Below are positions 28,361 to 38,145 of a stretch of DNA of 64,000 nt, one piece after another. The stretch's first letter is position 1. Every line of letters starts with the position of its first letter. The DNA is from Bacillota bacterium. GTDB taxonomy: Bacteria > Bacillota > Clostridia > Peptostreptococcales > Anaerovoracaceae. The stretch spans positions 1-64,000 of the forward strand of contig JAUNDC010000006.1 of the NCBI GenBank assembly GCA_030526355.1, read 5' to 3'. Made by a program: the position numbers and the translations under genes. The notes beneath the pieces were generated by a model. The model was not told the DNA's origin. It was given only the letters and a program-made list of their open reading frames with translations, and did not search any database.

Positions 28361-28389
28361 ATAGTACCATACATGTTATTTATTGTCAA
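28361..28389 (-). promoter_or_regulatory. Strong sigma-A promoter of the TadZ-like gene
   Basis: A perfect TTGACA, 17 bases, then TACTAT on the minus strand. The leader also holds an AATATTA-type inverted repeat near 28333-28348. Confidence 0.85.
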
Positions 28390-28392
28390 ATA

Positions 28393-29130
28393 CTATTTTC
28401 CAGCCTGTTTCTCGTCGTGCTCCACATCCCTCTCTTCGTCGCCTATCCTCCTGCGGAGCTCTCCTATAGCCTGTGAAACTCCGCCGATTTCATCTATTAT
28501 TCCTGCCTCTACTGCCTCCTTGCCAAAAAGTATAGTGCCGACATCATTTGAGATATTATCATTGCAATTCATCAGATCCACTATGACTTCTCTCTCTGCA
28601 TGGGAATGAGCTACTATAAAATCAACTACTCTTTCCTGTGTCTTTCTCATATAGTCAAAGGTCGTCTCTGATGTTATTACCAGACCTGTTGTCCTGATGG
28701 GATGAAGAGTCATCGTAGCTGTTCCAGCTATAAACGAATAGTCTGTCGCAGTGGCCAGAGGTATTCCAATACTGTGGCCTCCTCCCAGAACAAGAGATAC
28801 TGTGGGTTTTGACAATGTTGATATCATTTCAGCCAGAGCAAGTCCAGCCTCTACATCACCGCCTACTGTATTGAGAATAACCAGAAGTCCCTTAAGCTTC
28901 GGATTTTCCTCTACTGCAATAAGCTGTGGTATAAGGTGCTCGTACTTGGTAGCTTTGTTGTCAGCAGGAAGTATACTGTGACCTTCGATGCTTCCTATTA
29001 TGTTTATATACTGAATATCCGTTTCAAAGTCAGTTCCGGTAGTAAGCAGCCCCAGCTCTTTTATCAGATCTCTGGTGCTGTCCTCTCCTGCTGCTGTCTT
29101 TTTTTCGTTTTCATTTTCCTTCATTTTCAT
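28393..29130 (-). CDS. tepA: ClpP-class serine protease, TepA-like
   Basis: A 245-residue protein with the ClpP/crotonase fold of TepA (YmfB). Catalytic Ser120 is in GGGHSIG and His143 in TLHPIR; the strand NTVGGDVEAGLALAEMI precedes them. Charged tails flank the domain and no signal peptide is visible, so it acts in the cytoplasm. In Bacillus TepA helps protein translocation and spore properties, and a ymxH gene lies near it there, as it does here on the opposite strand. The substrate is unknown. Confidence 0.88.
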   Translation of the reverse strand: MKMKENENEKKTAAGEDSTRDLIKELGLLTTGTDFETDIQYINIIGSIEGHSILPADNKATKYEHLIPQLIAVEENPKLKGLLVILNTVGGDVEAGLALAEMISTLSKPTVSLVLGGGHSIGIPLATATDYSFIAGTATMTLHPIRTTGLVITSETTFDYMRKTQERVVDFIVAHSHAEREVIVDLMNCNDNISNDVGTILFGKEAVEAGIIDEIGGVSQAIGELRRRIGDEERDVEHDEKQAGK

Positions 29131-29184
29131 ATTTTCCTCTCTGCTTTAATATTATTAATATTATTTACAATCAAGGAGGCTGTT

Positions 29185-29433
29185 ATGCGGTTAAGTGAAG
29201 TAGGAAACAAAGAAATCGTTGATCTTTCAACGGGATGCAGCCATGGTCAGCTGTGGGATGCAGAAATGCTTTTTGAAAGAAAAAACGGGAAAATTAAAGC
29301 GGTACTCGTCCCTTCTATGGAGAATACCGGCTTATTCAAAAGAAATTTTAATGATTTATGTGAGCTGCCATGGAGCAGCATAGTTATTATAGGAGAGGAT
29401 ATGATCATTTTTCAGTCGCGGCCTTCAAACTGA
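29185..29433 (+). CDS. YlmC/YmxH-family PRC-barrel sporulation protein
   Basis: An 82-residue protein with the family start [14 protein letters not shown] and a single small beta barrel of the PRC type. YlmC/YmxH proteins are widespread in spore formers; their role is not settled. The ATG follows a very good AAGGAGG seven bases upstream; the longer frame to the left is only antisense to tepA. It is divergent from tepA, and its 3' end overlaps the 3' end of mtnA by 29 bases. Confidence 0.88.
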   Translation: MRLSEVGNKEIVDLSTGCSHGQLWDAEMLFERKNGKIKAVLVPSMENTGLFKRNFNDLCELPWSSIVIIGEDMIIFQSRPSN

Positions 29434-30523
29434 TTTCAAACGGAGGCCTGCATATCCCTTTTTCTGTAATTATAGCCGTAATCAAGGTATGATCCGTCAC
29501 ATCAAATGCAGGATTAAAGCATTTGACATCTTCCGGTGCTACTGACTCCGCAAAATACTTTTCTCTGATTTCATCAGGAGAACGCAGTTCTATCGGTATA
29601 TCATCACCTGTCGCACATCGAGGATCTATAGTGGAGGTAGGTCCCAGCACGTAAAAAGGAATACCATAATGCTTTGCCAGCACAGCAACTCCTGAGGTTC
29701 CTATTTTATTGGCAGTATCACCATTCATGGCAACTCTGTCACAGCCTACAAAGCACGCTTGTATCCACCCGTTTTTCATGGCCATTGATGCCATATTGTC
29801 ACATATCAGTGTAACATCAACTCCTGCATTCATCAGTTCATATGCTGTGATTCTGGCTCCTTGAAGCAAAGGTCTTGTTTCATCGGCAAACACCTTGAAG
29901 TCTATTCCCTTTTCCTTTCCCAGCAGAATCGGTCCCAATGCAGTGCCATATCTAGAAGTTGCCAGCGGTCCTGCATTACAATGGGTCAGAATACCGTCTC
30001 CAGGGTTCACAAGCTCCAGACCATATTCAGCTATAGCCTTACACATGCTGATATCCTCATCATGAATTTTTACAGCCTCTGTGCACATAGCTTCTGCTAT
30101 AGTTGAAGCTCCCGCCTGCAACGAGTCTTCGTCGCCAGCTGCAGAGGCTGCAGCATCCATTACCCGATCTACCGCCCAAGCAAGGTTCACCGCAGTCGGT
30201 CTGGATACTTTAAGCTTCTCTCCGTTTTTTTGCATCATGTCAAGGAAATTCTTATCGGATATTCTGTCACAGCAGCTTTTCATCCCTTCCACATCCGAAA
30301 TACGTGCCGCCAGTACGCTCATACAATATGCTGCACATATTCCTATAGCAGGGGCTCCTCTTACCTTCAGATGAAATATCGCATCGCACATCTGTTCCAG
30401 CTTCTCAAGCTCCAGATATTCTGTTTTGGACGGCAGCAGGCTCTGATCCAGTATAATCACCGCCCTGCCATCTTGCCTGAGCCTCACATTATTCACATGT
30501 GTTACAGTTTTTATTTTATTCAT
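29405..30523 (-). CDS. mtnA: S-methyl-5-thioribose-1-phosphate isomerase (MtnA)
   Basis: Converts 5-methylthioribose-1-phosphate to 5-methylthioribulose-1-phosphate, a step in methionine salvage; some homologues also serve 5-deoxyribose disposal. At 372 residues it has a normal length. The catalytic cysteine is Cys182 in [10 protein letters not shown] and the acid Asp262 in [12 protein letters not shown]. It overlaps the end of an APC permease gene by eight bases, so the two are coupled. No other salvage gene (mtnK, mtnN, aldolase) is in the window. Confidence 0.95.
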   Translation of the reverse strand: MNKIKTVTHVNNVRLRQDGRAVIILDQSLLPSKTEYLELEKLEQMCDAIFHLKVRGAPAIGICAAYCMSVLAARISDVEGMKSCCDRISDKNFLDMMQKNGEKLKVSRPTAVNLAWAVDRVMDAAASAAGDEDSLQAGASTIAEAMCTEAVKIHDEDISMCKAIAEYGLELVNPGDGILTHCNAGPLATSRYGTALGPILLGKEKGIDFKVFADETRPLLQGARITAYELMNAGVDVTLICDNMASMAMKNGWIQACFVGCDRVAMNGDTANKIGTSGVAVLAKHYGIPFYVLGPTSTIDPRCATGDDIPIELRSPDEIREKYFAESVAPEDVKCFNPAFDVTDHTLITAIITEKGICRPPFEISLKAATEK

Positions 30524-31883
30524 TTGTTTTCCTGCTTCTTTCTATCAACCAGCCTATAACTATTACAACAGCAAATACTATCAGATAATATACTGCTGCC
30601 ATCTTATGTGATACTGCTGCCGCTGTAATCATTATTATGCATCCGGCAATTGAAGCAGCAGGCATCACGAAACGTTTGAACACGTTCCACTCTTTTTCTT
30701 TCTTCATAACCATAATAAAGATAGGAATATAAAATGCATATATTGTGATTATCGGCAGCTCCGAGCTGTCAAAGCAGAATGGTCCGAACCAGCCTTCAGT
30801 CAGGTTGGCACCATAAAAGTACAGCAACCAGGCGGCACACAGAAGTACTCCCATCACAGCTGAATTAGTAGGCATGTTCACCACAGGATCCACCTGCTTT
30901 AATACTTCAGGCTTAGGTCCTTCATTTCTTGCTGCAATAGCATACAATCCTCTGACACAGCCCACCATAAGACCGTTGAGTGTTCCCAGGCATGATATAA
31001 CAATGAATACAAACAGCAGTGTTCCGCCTATCGATGAGAATACGTTGGCAAATGCAATTCTGGCGCCTGCCTCTCCGCCTTCCATCATAACCTGGTTTTC
31101 CACCGCTCCGGCAAGTCCTATATAGTATAGCACATAGGTGACCATTACAATCAACGTTCCCAGAACAAGTGCCTTTGGCAGTGTGCGTTTTGCATCCTTT
31201 ATCTCCGCATTGATAGATGTGGCGATAATCCAGCCTTCATATGCGAAGGCTGTTGCACATACAGCTGTAAAAAGCACGCTTCCTGTTCCACCAAGCTGCT
31301 TTGCCGGAATCGCAACCTCTGTAAAATTATCTATCAGAAGGCCATCGCCAAGTCCCTTTATTGTTCCTACTATTGCCATAAGCAGCAGAGGTATCATTTT
31401 TATCACAGTAGTGGACACCTGAAATTTCCCTGCCAGCACCGGCGACAGTGAATTGATGGCATAGCTTGCCACCAGCAGAAATCCCGCAATAACCATGCAT
31501 GATCCACCGGTAATATCCCATCCCATCAGTACACAGAAATACCTTGAAGACACCCACGCCAGCACTGATGTCATAGCAGGATAATACATTGTTGCCATAA
31601 ACCAGCCTATATAATACCCATACCGGCTGCCTATCATCGCTTCTGCATAATCAACTACTCCGTTTACCTTCTCATATTTTGTAGCCATCGTAGCAAATGT
31701 ATAGGCACATACCACCATTATCATCCCGCCTATAATCCACGAAGCTACACCAACCGGAAGATTGCCTCCGGTACAGTTAAGAATCTTCTCCGCCTTGAAG
31801 AAAACCCCACTTCCAATTACGGTTCCTACTATCATGGCTATAGCCGTAATAAGACCGTATCTCTGTTTCAATTCATTTTCCAT
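30516..31883 (-). CDS. APC-family amino-acid permease
   Basis: A 455-residue transporter with 12 hydrophobic segments. The first helix carries [11 protein letters not shown], the APC substrate motif. The frame could begin at a TTG four codons earlier (31895), but that TTG overlaps the GAGGG ribosome site, so the ATG ([10 protein letters not shown]) is chosen. It is coupled to mtnA, which hints at import of methionine, a thio-sugar precursor or another related solute; the substrate itself is not readable. Confidence 0.92.
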   Translation of the reverse strand: MENELKQRYGLITAIAMIVGTVIGSGVFFKAEKILNCTGGNLPVGVASWIIGGMIMVVCAYTFATMATKYEKVNGVVDYAEAMIGSRYGYYIGWFMATMYYPAMTSVLAWVSSRYFCVLMGWDITGGSCMVIAGFLLVASYAINSLSPVLAGKFQVSTTVIKMIPLLLMAIVGTIKGLGDGLLIDNFTEVAIPAKQLGGTGSVLFTAVCATAFAYEGWIIATSINAEIKDAKRTLPKALVLGTLIVMVTYVLYYIGLAGAVENQVMMEGGEAGARIAFANVFSSIGGTLLFVFIVISCLGTLNGLMVGCVRGLYAIAARNEGPKPEVLKQVDPVVNMPTNSAVMGVLLCAAWLLYFYGANLTEGWFGPFCFDSSELPIITIYAFYIPIFIMVMKKEKEWNVFKRFVMPAASIAGCIIMITAAAVSHKMAAVYYLIVFAVVIVIGWLIERSRKTNE

Positions 31884-31951
31884 TTTTTCCCTCAAAATAA
31901 TTCATTTAACCACATAAGCCCGACCCTCTGCCGAGCCATATCATAATATTT

Positions 31952-32824
31952 TTATCCGTCCAGTCCGGATATTTCTGTCCTTATCTCATTTTCCAGCTGC
32001 TTAGGATTCCTGAGTATCGCTTCAAGCATACGTATGGATCTGGCAAAATAGAAACCATCTGCTATACGTTCATCTGCCGTTGCACCTATGGCGACGACAT
32101 CTCGAACCGACGTGGTTCCATCTTCGTTTACAACCAGTTCCTTATGTATTTTTCCTATTGTTATAACAATGGAATTCGTACCGTAATTGTTAAGATGATG
32201 ATAAACCGCATTGCATTTAATGCTGCCAAGATTTGAAAGCAGCACTGTGGCATAATTGCTGTCTCCGCGGCATATACTCTCCGGCATCCATCCATGAAAA
32301 TCAAGAAACCTGAAAATACACATCGCAAATCTCATCACACACCTCGGTAGCCTGGACAGCTTATCCAGCAGATCATTTATATCATTTCCACCTTCTTTTC
32401 TAATTGCTTTCGAGTCTCCGACTATCCTGCGACTTATATCCTCAAGAGTGGTATCACCTTTGATTTCCGTTACCAGAAGCGACTCCTCCGCTTCATCATT
32501 AAACATCCTTTTTACAACAAATGCAAGAGTAAGCTTATTTCTCTGATAAAGCCTTCTGCCTGCAACAAATCTGTTTAGATATGGTCTGTGATATACGATT
32601 TTGCCTACAGCGGCTGTTATAACATGAAACGGAGTAAGCTTATATTCCTTCTGTCTCTGATTCTCCGCCTCAATATATTTCACAAGCTCAGTAACATCTA
32701 TAAGCTCTTCAATATATACCTCAGCATCGCACCTGTTCGGCATTAAATAAGGCATTATGAAATGAAACCCGTCAATATCCCTGATCAGTGTGCCATCCTT
32801 TCTGTCTCCTCTTTTTTTACTCAT
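31952..32824 (-). CDS. E2/CAT-like acyltransferase domain protein lacking the catalytic histidine
   Basis: A 290-residue protein with the fold of the catalytic domain of 2-oxo-acid dehydrogenase E2 and chloramphenicol acetyltransferase, without a lipoyl domain. The usual DHRxxDG motif reads DERIADG (251-257), so the general-base histidine is a glutamate while the structural aspartate is kept. A His-His pair in NAVYHHLNN near 209 could substitute. The gene overlaps an acyl-CoA ligase by ATGA, suggesting transfer of the activated acyl group to an unknown acceptor. It could also be a non-enzymatic scaffold. Confidence 0.82.
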   Translation of the reverse strand: MSKKRGDRKDGTLIRDIDGFHFIMPYLMPNRCDAEVYIEELIDVTELVKYIEAENQRQKEYKLTPFHVITAAVGKIVYHRPYLNRFVAGRRLYQRNKLTLAFVVKRMFNDEAEESLLVTEIKGDTTLEDISRRIVGDSKAIRKEGGNDINDLLDKLSRLPRCVMRFAMCIFRFLDFHGWMPESICRGDSNYATVLLSNLGSIKCNAVYHHLNNYGTNSIVITIGKIHKELVVNEDGTTSVRDVVAIGATADERIADGFYFARSIRMLEAILRNPKQLENEIRTEISGLDG

Positions 32825-34518
32825 ATACTGCCCTGTCCTTCACTGTAATATACTGTATTATTGATTTCTTCCTCCAGAACTCTGTAAGCTACCTTTCCCA
32901 CAAGAGTTTTAGGGAGCTCATCCCTGAATTCTATTTCATAGGGAACTCCATACTTGAACACCTTGCTCCGGCAGTTTTCCAGTATCTCTTCACGAACCCT
33001 GTCATCAGGCTGTACACCGTTCCTAAGTACAACAAATGCTTTGACCTTATGCATTTGATATTCATCAGGTACGCCTACAGCACATGAGTACATGACATCA
33101 GGATGTGCATCTATAGCGTTTTCCACCTGAGATGGATATACATTATATCCTGAAACGATTATGATCCTTTTGATTCTCTGCTTGAAATAAATGAACCCGT
33201 CTTCGTCCATCATTCCCAAATCTCCGGTATGAAGCCATATCCTTCCATCTCCATGATTTCGCAGTGTATCTGCTGTCTCTTCGAGATTATCCAGATATCC
33301 CTTCATTACAGAAGGACCGCTGATACATATCTCACCATCATGATTAGGTGGCATCTTTTCATTGGTGCCCGGTTTTACAATTTTATAGTATGTATCAGGA
33401 AAAGGCACACCTATACTGCCCTCTTTGTAGTAATCGTACGGTGTCAGGCAGCTTGCCGTAACGCATTCTGTCGTTCCGTAGCCCTCACGTATCTGTATAG
33501 ATGCGTTATGCTCCTTAAGAAATGCATCCACCTTTCTCTTCAACTCAATAGAAAGTGAATCTCCTCCGCAGAACATTCCTCTGATAAATGACATATCAAA
33601 GCCCTGCAGTCCCTTAGTACGCAGCAATGCCTCAAACAACGTAGGCACTCCCGGAAGCACATTTGGTTTTTCTTTCTTTATAAGCCCCGCATAGGTTTTC
33701 ACAGAAAACTGAGGAACCAGTATGCATGTTCCTCCATGTATCAGTGGAGTATGTATTCCTATACCAAGACCGAAGCCATGAAAAAGCGGCATTACAGACA
33801 GCATGCGAAGACCATCGAGAGAAAAGCCCGCCGCAGCTCCTGTCTGCAGTGCAAGAGCATTTATATTCATGTTCGTTAGAAGAATTCCCTTTGTTTTGCC
33901 TGTTGTTCCACCGCTGAAAAGTATCACTGCATCATCGTCAAATCTTGCTTTTCTTCGAGTAACTGTTTTGTTTTTTCCTGCCTTAATGAAATCATCCCAC
34001 TTCACAGTATTTTGATTTTTATCTATATGTGGTTTATCCTTTACAGTCAGAGGATACAATATGCTTTTAGGAAACGGCAGCTCGTCCTTAATAGACGCAA
34101 TCACTACCGTCACCGGAAATCCTGCCATTTCAACAGCTCTGCTGATTTTCTCATAGAACATATCCAGCGTAACTATAGCTTTGCTCTTTGTTTCCGTTAA
34201 ATAGAACTCTATTTCTTCGACTGCTGATAATGGATGAATCATCGCCGGCACTGCACCCAGCCTGTTTAGAGCATAAAAGCTATCAACTGCCTGAGGTGTA
34301 TTAGGCATGCATATAGTCACTCTGTCCCCTGCTGTTATTCCGATTGCACTGAAGCCTGCTGCGGCTACCTCTATTTTTTTAACAAAATCCTTGTATTTTG
34401 TTTTCTTACCCTGAAATTCATACGCGTTAGTTTCAGGCTTTTTTGATGCGGCCTTATAGACTTCTTCGTACATTGCTCCATTTGGATACTCTAATGATTT
34501 TGTTATTATTTTTTCCAT
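32821..34518 (-). CDS. AMP-forming acyl-CoA synthetase/ligase
   Basis: A 565-residue member of the ANL superfamily. Visible are the phosphate loop FSGGTTGKTKGI, the A5 motif GYGTTE, HTGDLG, the hinge RIKRIIIVSGYNVYP and the C-terminal catalytic lysine in LVGKVAYR. It activates a carboxylic acid, probably a fatty or branched acid, through an acyl-adenylate. The frame extends to a TTG at 34545, but the ATG at 34518 (MEKIITKSL) fits the family. It is coupled to the acyltransferase-like gene. Confidence 0.9.
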   Translation of the reverse strand: MEKIITKSLEYPNGAMYEEVYKAASKKPETNAYEFQGKKTKYKDFVKKIEVAAAGFSAIGITAGDRVTICMPNTPQAVDSFYALNRLGAVPAMIHPLSAVEEIEFYLTETKSKAIVTLDMFYEKISRAVEMAGFPVTVVIASIKDELPFPKSILYPLTVKDKPHIDKNQNTVKWDDFIKAGKNKTVTRRKARFDDDAVILFSGGTTGKTKGILLTNMNINALALQTGAAAGFSLDGLRMLSVMPLFHGFGLGIGIHTPLIHGGTCILVPQFSVKTYAGLIKKEKPNVLPGVPTLFEALLRTKGLQGFDMSFIRGMFCGGDSLSIELKRKVDAFLKEHNASIQIREGYGTTECVTASCLTPYDYYKEGSIGVPFPDTYYKIVKPGTNEKMPPNHDGEICISGPSVMKGYLDNLEETADTLRNHGDGRIWLHTGDLGMMDEDGFIYFKQRIKRIIIVSGYNVYPSQVENAIDAHPDVMYSCAVGVPDEYQMHKVKAFVVLRNGVQPDDRVREEILENCRSKVFKYGVPYEIEFRDELPKTLVGKVAYRVLEEEINNTVYYSEGQGSI

Positions 34519-34565
34519 CTTAATTCCCAATTCATGCTGTTTCAATAATGATTTAACTCACGTCA

Positions 34566-34593
34566 ATTATAACACGCAGTTTTGAAATTCCAA
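34566..34593 (-). promoter_or_regulatory. Sigma-A promoter of the acyl-CoA ligase operon
   Basis: TTGGAA, 16 bases, then TATAAT on the minus strand, directly after the T run of the ppiC terminator. Confidence 0.55.
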
Positions 34594-34631
34594 ACCAAAA
34601 AAACCGGATACACATTAATGAGCGTATCCGG
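34594..34631 (-). terminator. Intrinsic terminator of the PpiC-type gene
   Basis: CCGGATAC (34604-34611) and GTATCCGG (34624-34631) form an 8-bp stem, followed on the minus strand by seven T residues. Confidence 0.88.
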
Positions 34632-34647
34632 AGAGTTCCTGAAATTA

Positions 34648-35385
34648 TTATTCCATATATTTTGCTTTTAATTCTTCGATTTTTTTACTGAAGGTTTCAC
34701 TATATTTCTGCTGTATCAGCTGATTTTTTATCTGTTCCTTCATATCATCAAAAGTTTTCTCCTCTGCCTCAAAACGCTGTTCAACCTTAATGAGGTGATA
34801 TCCGAAATTCGTCTCAACAGGTCCTATAACCTTTCCCACCTCTGCTGCAAAAGCAGCTTCTTCAAATGGCAGAACCATCTGACCTCTCTCGAATCTGCCA
34901 AGATCCCCGCCAGCTTCCTTTGACGGGCACTTGGAATGCTCTTTTGCTGCATCCTCAAAGCTGATTTCATTATTCTCTACAGCAGCTTTGATTTCATTTG
35001 CTTTGGCTTCATCATCCACAAGAATATGTCTTGCCTGAACAGATTCTCCTTTTCCGAACATCATTTTGTTGGTATCATAAAAAGCTTTAACTTCCTTATC
35101 CGATACTGTGATACCCTCAACTGTTTTAGCCATGGCCATCTGTGACAGTAGTTCTCTTTTCATTGTTTCCAGAAGTTCTTTGTATTCGTCTGTTTCATCA
35201 AGCTTTTCATCAGCACCCAGCTGGGCAAACAGATACATTGCGTAGAACTGATCAAGGAACATCTGCTTTCCCTGTGGCTGATCCAGATATGCCCTCTGTT
35301 CAGGTGGCACCTTTTTCATAAACTCGTCAAAATCCGCCTGCGTCAGTTCTTTTCCTGCAATTTTTGCAATCACTTCTTTGCTCAT
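34648..35385 (-). CDS. Cytoplasmic PpiC-type peptidyl-prolyl isomerase
   Basis: A 245-residue parvulin. The N-terminal helical part (1-110) resembles the SurA/PrsA chaperone arm, and the PpiC domain (about 113-205) has GGDLGRFERGQMVLPFEEAAF and NFGYHLIKV. Unlike PrsA there is no signal peptide or lipobox, so it should act in the cytoplasm. It appears to be monocistronic, with a terminator on each side. Confidence 0.9.
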   Translation of the reverse strand: MSKEVIAKIAGKELTQADFDEFMKKVPPEQRAYLDQPQGKQMFLDQFYAMYLFAQLGADEKLDETDEYKELLETMKRELLSQMAMAKTVEGITVSDKEVKAFYDTNKMMFGKGESVQARHILVDDEAKANEIKAAVENNEISFEDAAKEHSKCPSKEAGGDLGRFERGQMVLPFEEAAFAAEVGKVIGPVETNFGYHLIKVEQRFEAEEKTFDDMKEQIKNQLIQQKYSETFSKKIEELKAKYME

Positions 35386-35442
35386 AATAATTATTATTCC
35401 TCCGATATATTATATTACAGTAAGGCTTCCCCATACTGCTTC

Positions 35443-35477
35443 AAAAAGCCCTCCGCCATATATGACAAAGGGCTTTT
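35443..35477 (-). terminator. Intrinsic terminator after ppdK
   Basis: AAAAGCCCT and AGGGCTTTT (35444-35452, 35469-35477) pair over nine bases, with T residues at the end on the minus strand, 20 bases after the ppdK stop. Confidence 0.85.
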
Positions 35478-35496
35478 GATAACCAGTTATTGATTT

Positions 35497-38118
35497 TTAT
35501 TTCTGCTTAATAGCTGCCTGTGCTGCTGCAAGCCTTGCAATAGGTACTCTGAATGGTGAGCATGATACATACTGCAGTCCTGCTGCATTGCAGAATTCGA
35601 TTGACTTAGGATCTCCGCCGTGTTCTCCGCAGATTCCAAGCTTGATATTAGGTCTTGTCTGCTTACCGAGTTCAACAGCCATCTTAACAAGCTTGCCTAC
35701 GCCAGTCTGATCGATGCTCTGGAACGGATCGTCCTCAAAGATTCCCTTATCTCTATATTCTTTGATAATCTTACCAGTATCATCTCTTGAGAATCCGAAT
35801 GTCATCTGAGTAAGGTCATTTGTACCAAATGAGAAGAATTCAGCTTCCTGTGCAATTTCATCAGCAGTGAGTGCTGCTCTAGGAATCTCGATCATTGTTC
35901 CAATCAGGTAATCGAATTTAACGCCTTCTCTTTCCATTACAGCTTCAACTGTTTTAACAACTGTTGCTTTTACATCAGCCAGTTCCTTAACAAGACCTAC
36001 GAGAGGTATCATGATTTCAGGAATGATATCGAGTCCCTTTTCCTTTCTCACTTCGATAGCAGCCATGATGATTGCTTCAGCCTGCATTTCAGCGATTTCC
36101 GGATAAGTAACTGCAAGTCTGCATCCTCTGTGACCCAGCATAGGGTTAAACTCATGAAGCTCCTCTGCCTTCTTCGCCAGCTTATCATAAGGAACATTAA
36201 TCTGATCAGCCAGTTCATGGAGTTCTTCATCAGTGTGCGGAATAAACTCGTGAAGAGGTGGATCCAGCAGTCTGATAGTTACCGGTCTGTCACCCATTGC
36301 TTCATAGATTCCCTTGAAGTCACTCTTCTGATATGGTAACAGGAATTTCAGCGCTTCTCTTCTTTCCTCTTCTGTATCTGACATAATCATTCTTCTGATA
36401 GCAGGAATTCTCTCTTCTTCGAAGAACATATGCTCTGTTCTGCACAGACCGATACCTTCAGCTCCGAAGTCAACAGCCTGCTTAGCGTCTCTTGGATTAT
36501 CAGCATTTGTCCTTACCTTGAGAGTTCTGATTTCATCAGCCCATGCCATGATCTTGCCGAAATCTCCTGACAGTTCAGGTGGTACAGTCTTAACCTGTCC
36601 TTTAAGTACTTCACCTGCAGTACCGTCAAGTGAAATGTAGTCTCCTTCAGTGAATACTTCATCACCTATAGTCAGTTTCTTAGCGTCCTCTTCAACCTTG
36701 ATTTCTGAGCATCCAGATACACAGCACTTACCCATACCTCTGGCAACTACTGCGGCGTGTGAAGTCATTCCGCCTCTTGCTGTCAGGATACCTTCTGCTG
36801 CAACCATACCGGCAAGGTCTTCAGGTGATGTTTCAAGTCTTACCAGAATAACCTTTTCACCGTTTGCAGCTGCGGCTTCAGCATCTGATGCATTGAAGTA
36901 AATCTTACCTGTTGCAGCTCCAGGTGATGCAGGCAGGCCCTTTGTCAACTTCTGAGCTGCAGCCAGTTCGTCAGCGTCAAACATCGGGTGGAGAAGCTGA
37001 GCAATCTGTGCAGGTTCTATTCTCATTACTGCTGTTTCCTTATCGATAAGACCTTCAGCTTCCATATCTACTGCGATTTTTACTGCTGCTGAAGCTGTTC
37101 TCTTTCCGTTTCTTGTCTGCAGCATGAAGAGTTTTTCTCTTTCTACTGTAAATTCCATATCCTGCATATCTTTGTAGTGATTTTCAAGGAGCTCTGCAAT
37201 TCTTACGAATTCTTTATATACTTCAGGGAACGCATCTGCCATTTCAGAAATAGGCTGTGGAGTTCTGATACCTGCTACAACATCTTCGCCCTGTGCATTT
37301 ACAAGGAATTCACCGAATAATGCCTTTTCACCGTTTGCAGCGTTTCTTGTGAATGCTACACCTGTACCGGAAGTATTACCCATATTACCGAATACCATTG
37401 ACTGCACGTTTACTGCAGTACCAATGCTGTCCGGAATTTCATTGAGCTTTCTGTAGAGTATTGCTCTGTCATTGTTCCATGATCTGAATACAGCCATTAC
37501 TGCTTCCATCAGCTGATCCTTAGGATCCTGCGGGAAGTCTCTTCCCATTTCTTCTTTAACCAGAGCTTTGTATCCAACGATGATTTCCTTAAGATCTTCT
37601 GTAGTAAGATCTACATCGTACTGATATCCCTTTTCATCCTTCTTTGCATCGAAAATGGCATCAAATTTTGTTTTTGAAATTTCCATTACTACATCGCCGA
37701 ACATCTGGATGAATCTTCTGTAGCTGTCATATGCGAAACGAGGGTTTTCAGTAAGTGCTGATAAACCTTCAACTGTTTCGTCATTAAGACCGAGGTTCAG
37801 AATTGTATCCATCATTCCCGGCATTGAGATTTTAGCTCCTGAACGAACTGATACCAGCAATGGATTCTCTACGCTTCCGAACTTCTTTCCTGTAACATTT
37901 TCAAGTTCTTCAAGCTTTTCAAAAATCGATGCAACAATATCATCACCAATTGTCTGATTTTCTTCGTAGTATCTGTTGCAAGCTTCAGTTGTTACTGTGA
38001 AACCAAAAGGCACCGGAAGACCGATTTTTGTCATTTCCGCCAGGTTTGCACCTTTGCCGCCCAGCAGGTCTCTCATGTCTTTTGAACCTTCGTTAAATGA
38101 GTAAACAAATTTTTTCAT
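35497..38118 (-). CDS. ppdK: Pyruvate, phosphate dikinase (PPDK)
   Basis: Interconverts pyruvate, ATP and phosphate with phosphoenolpyruvate, AMP and pyrophosphate. The 873-residue length is normal. The swivelling domain carries GGMTSHAAVVARGMG near residue 455, with the phospho-histidine and its regulatory threonine; the N-terminal ATP-grasp region has KGANLAEM, and the C-terminal PEP domain has GTNDLTQMTFGFSRDD. It follows glyS, a common clostridial order. The regulatory PDRP gene often found between them is absent. With pfkA and pyc in the window and no pyk next to pfkA, PPDK may carry the pyruvate-forming flux. Confidence 0.97.
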   Translation of the reverse strand: MKKFVYSFNEGSKDMRDLLGGKGANLAEMTKIGLPVPFGFTVTTEACNRYYEENQTIGDDIVASIFEKLEELENVTGKKFGSVENPLLVSVRSGAKISMPGMMDTILNLGLNDETVEGLSALTENPRFAYDSYRRFIQMFGDVVMEISKTKFDAIFDAKKDEKGYQYDVDLTTEDLKEIIVGYKALVKEEMGRDFPQDPKDQLMEAVMAVFRSWNNDRAILYRKLNEIPDSIGTAVNVQSMVFGNMGNTSGTGVAFTRNAANGEKALFGEFLVNAQGEDVVAGIRTPQPISEMADAFPEVYKEFVRIAELLENHYKDMQDMEFTVEREKLFMLQTRNGKRTASAAVKIAVDMEAEGLIDKETAVMRIEPAQIAQLLHPMFDADELAAAQKLTKGLPASPGAATGKIYFNASDAEAAAANGEKVILVRLETSPEDLAGMVAAEGILTARGGMTSHAAVVARGMGKCCVSGCSEIKVEEDAKKLTIGDEVFTEGDYISLDGTAGEVLKGQVKTVPPELSGDFGKIMAWADEIRTLKVRTNADNPRDAKQAVDFGAEGIGLCRTEHMFFEEERIPAIRRMIMSDTEEERREALKFLLPYQKSDFKGIYEAMGDRPVTIRLLDPPLHEFIPHTDEELHELADQINVPYDKLAKKAEELHEFNPMLGHRGCRLAVTYPEIAEMQAEAIIMAAIEVRKEKGLDIIPEIMIPLVGLVKELADVKATVVKTVEAVMEREGVKFDYLIGTMIEIPRAALTADEIAQEAEFFSFGTNDLTQMTFGFSRDDTGKIIKEYRDKGIFEDDPFQSIDQTGVGKLVKMAVELGKQTRPNIKLGICGEHGGDPKSIEFCNAAGLQYVSCSPFRVPIARLAAAQAAIKQK

Positions 38119-38145
38119 TTTACTTATACTCTCCTCGTTTATTAG

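Noticed and set aside
28936..29184. N-terminal extension of the ymxH-like frame
   Set aside because: The region is antisense to tepA, and a textbook ribosome site precedes the inner ATG at 29185 that matches the family start.
31952..32824. Antibiotic-resistance chloramphenicol acetyltransferase
   Set aside because: The fold is related, but the catalytic His motif is altered and the gene is coupled to an acyl-CoA ligase, so a resistance role is not supported.
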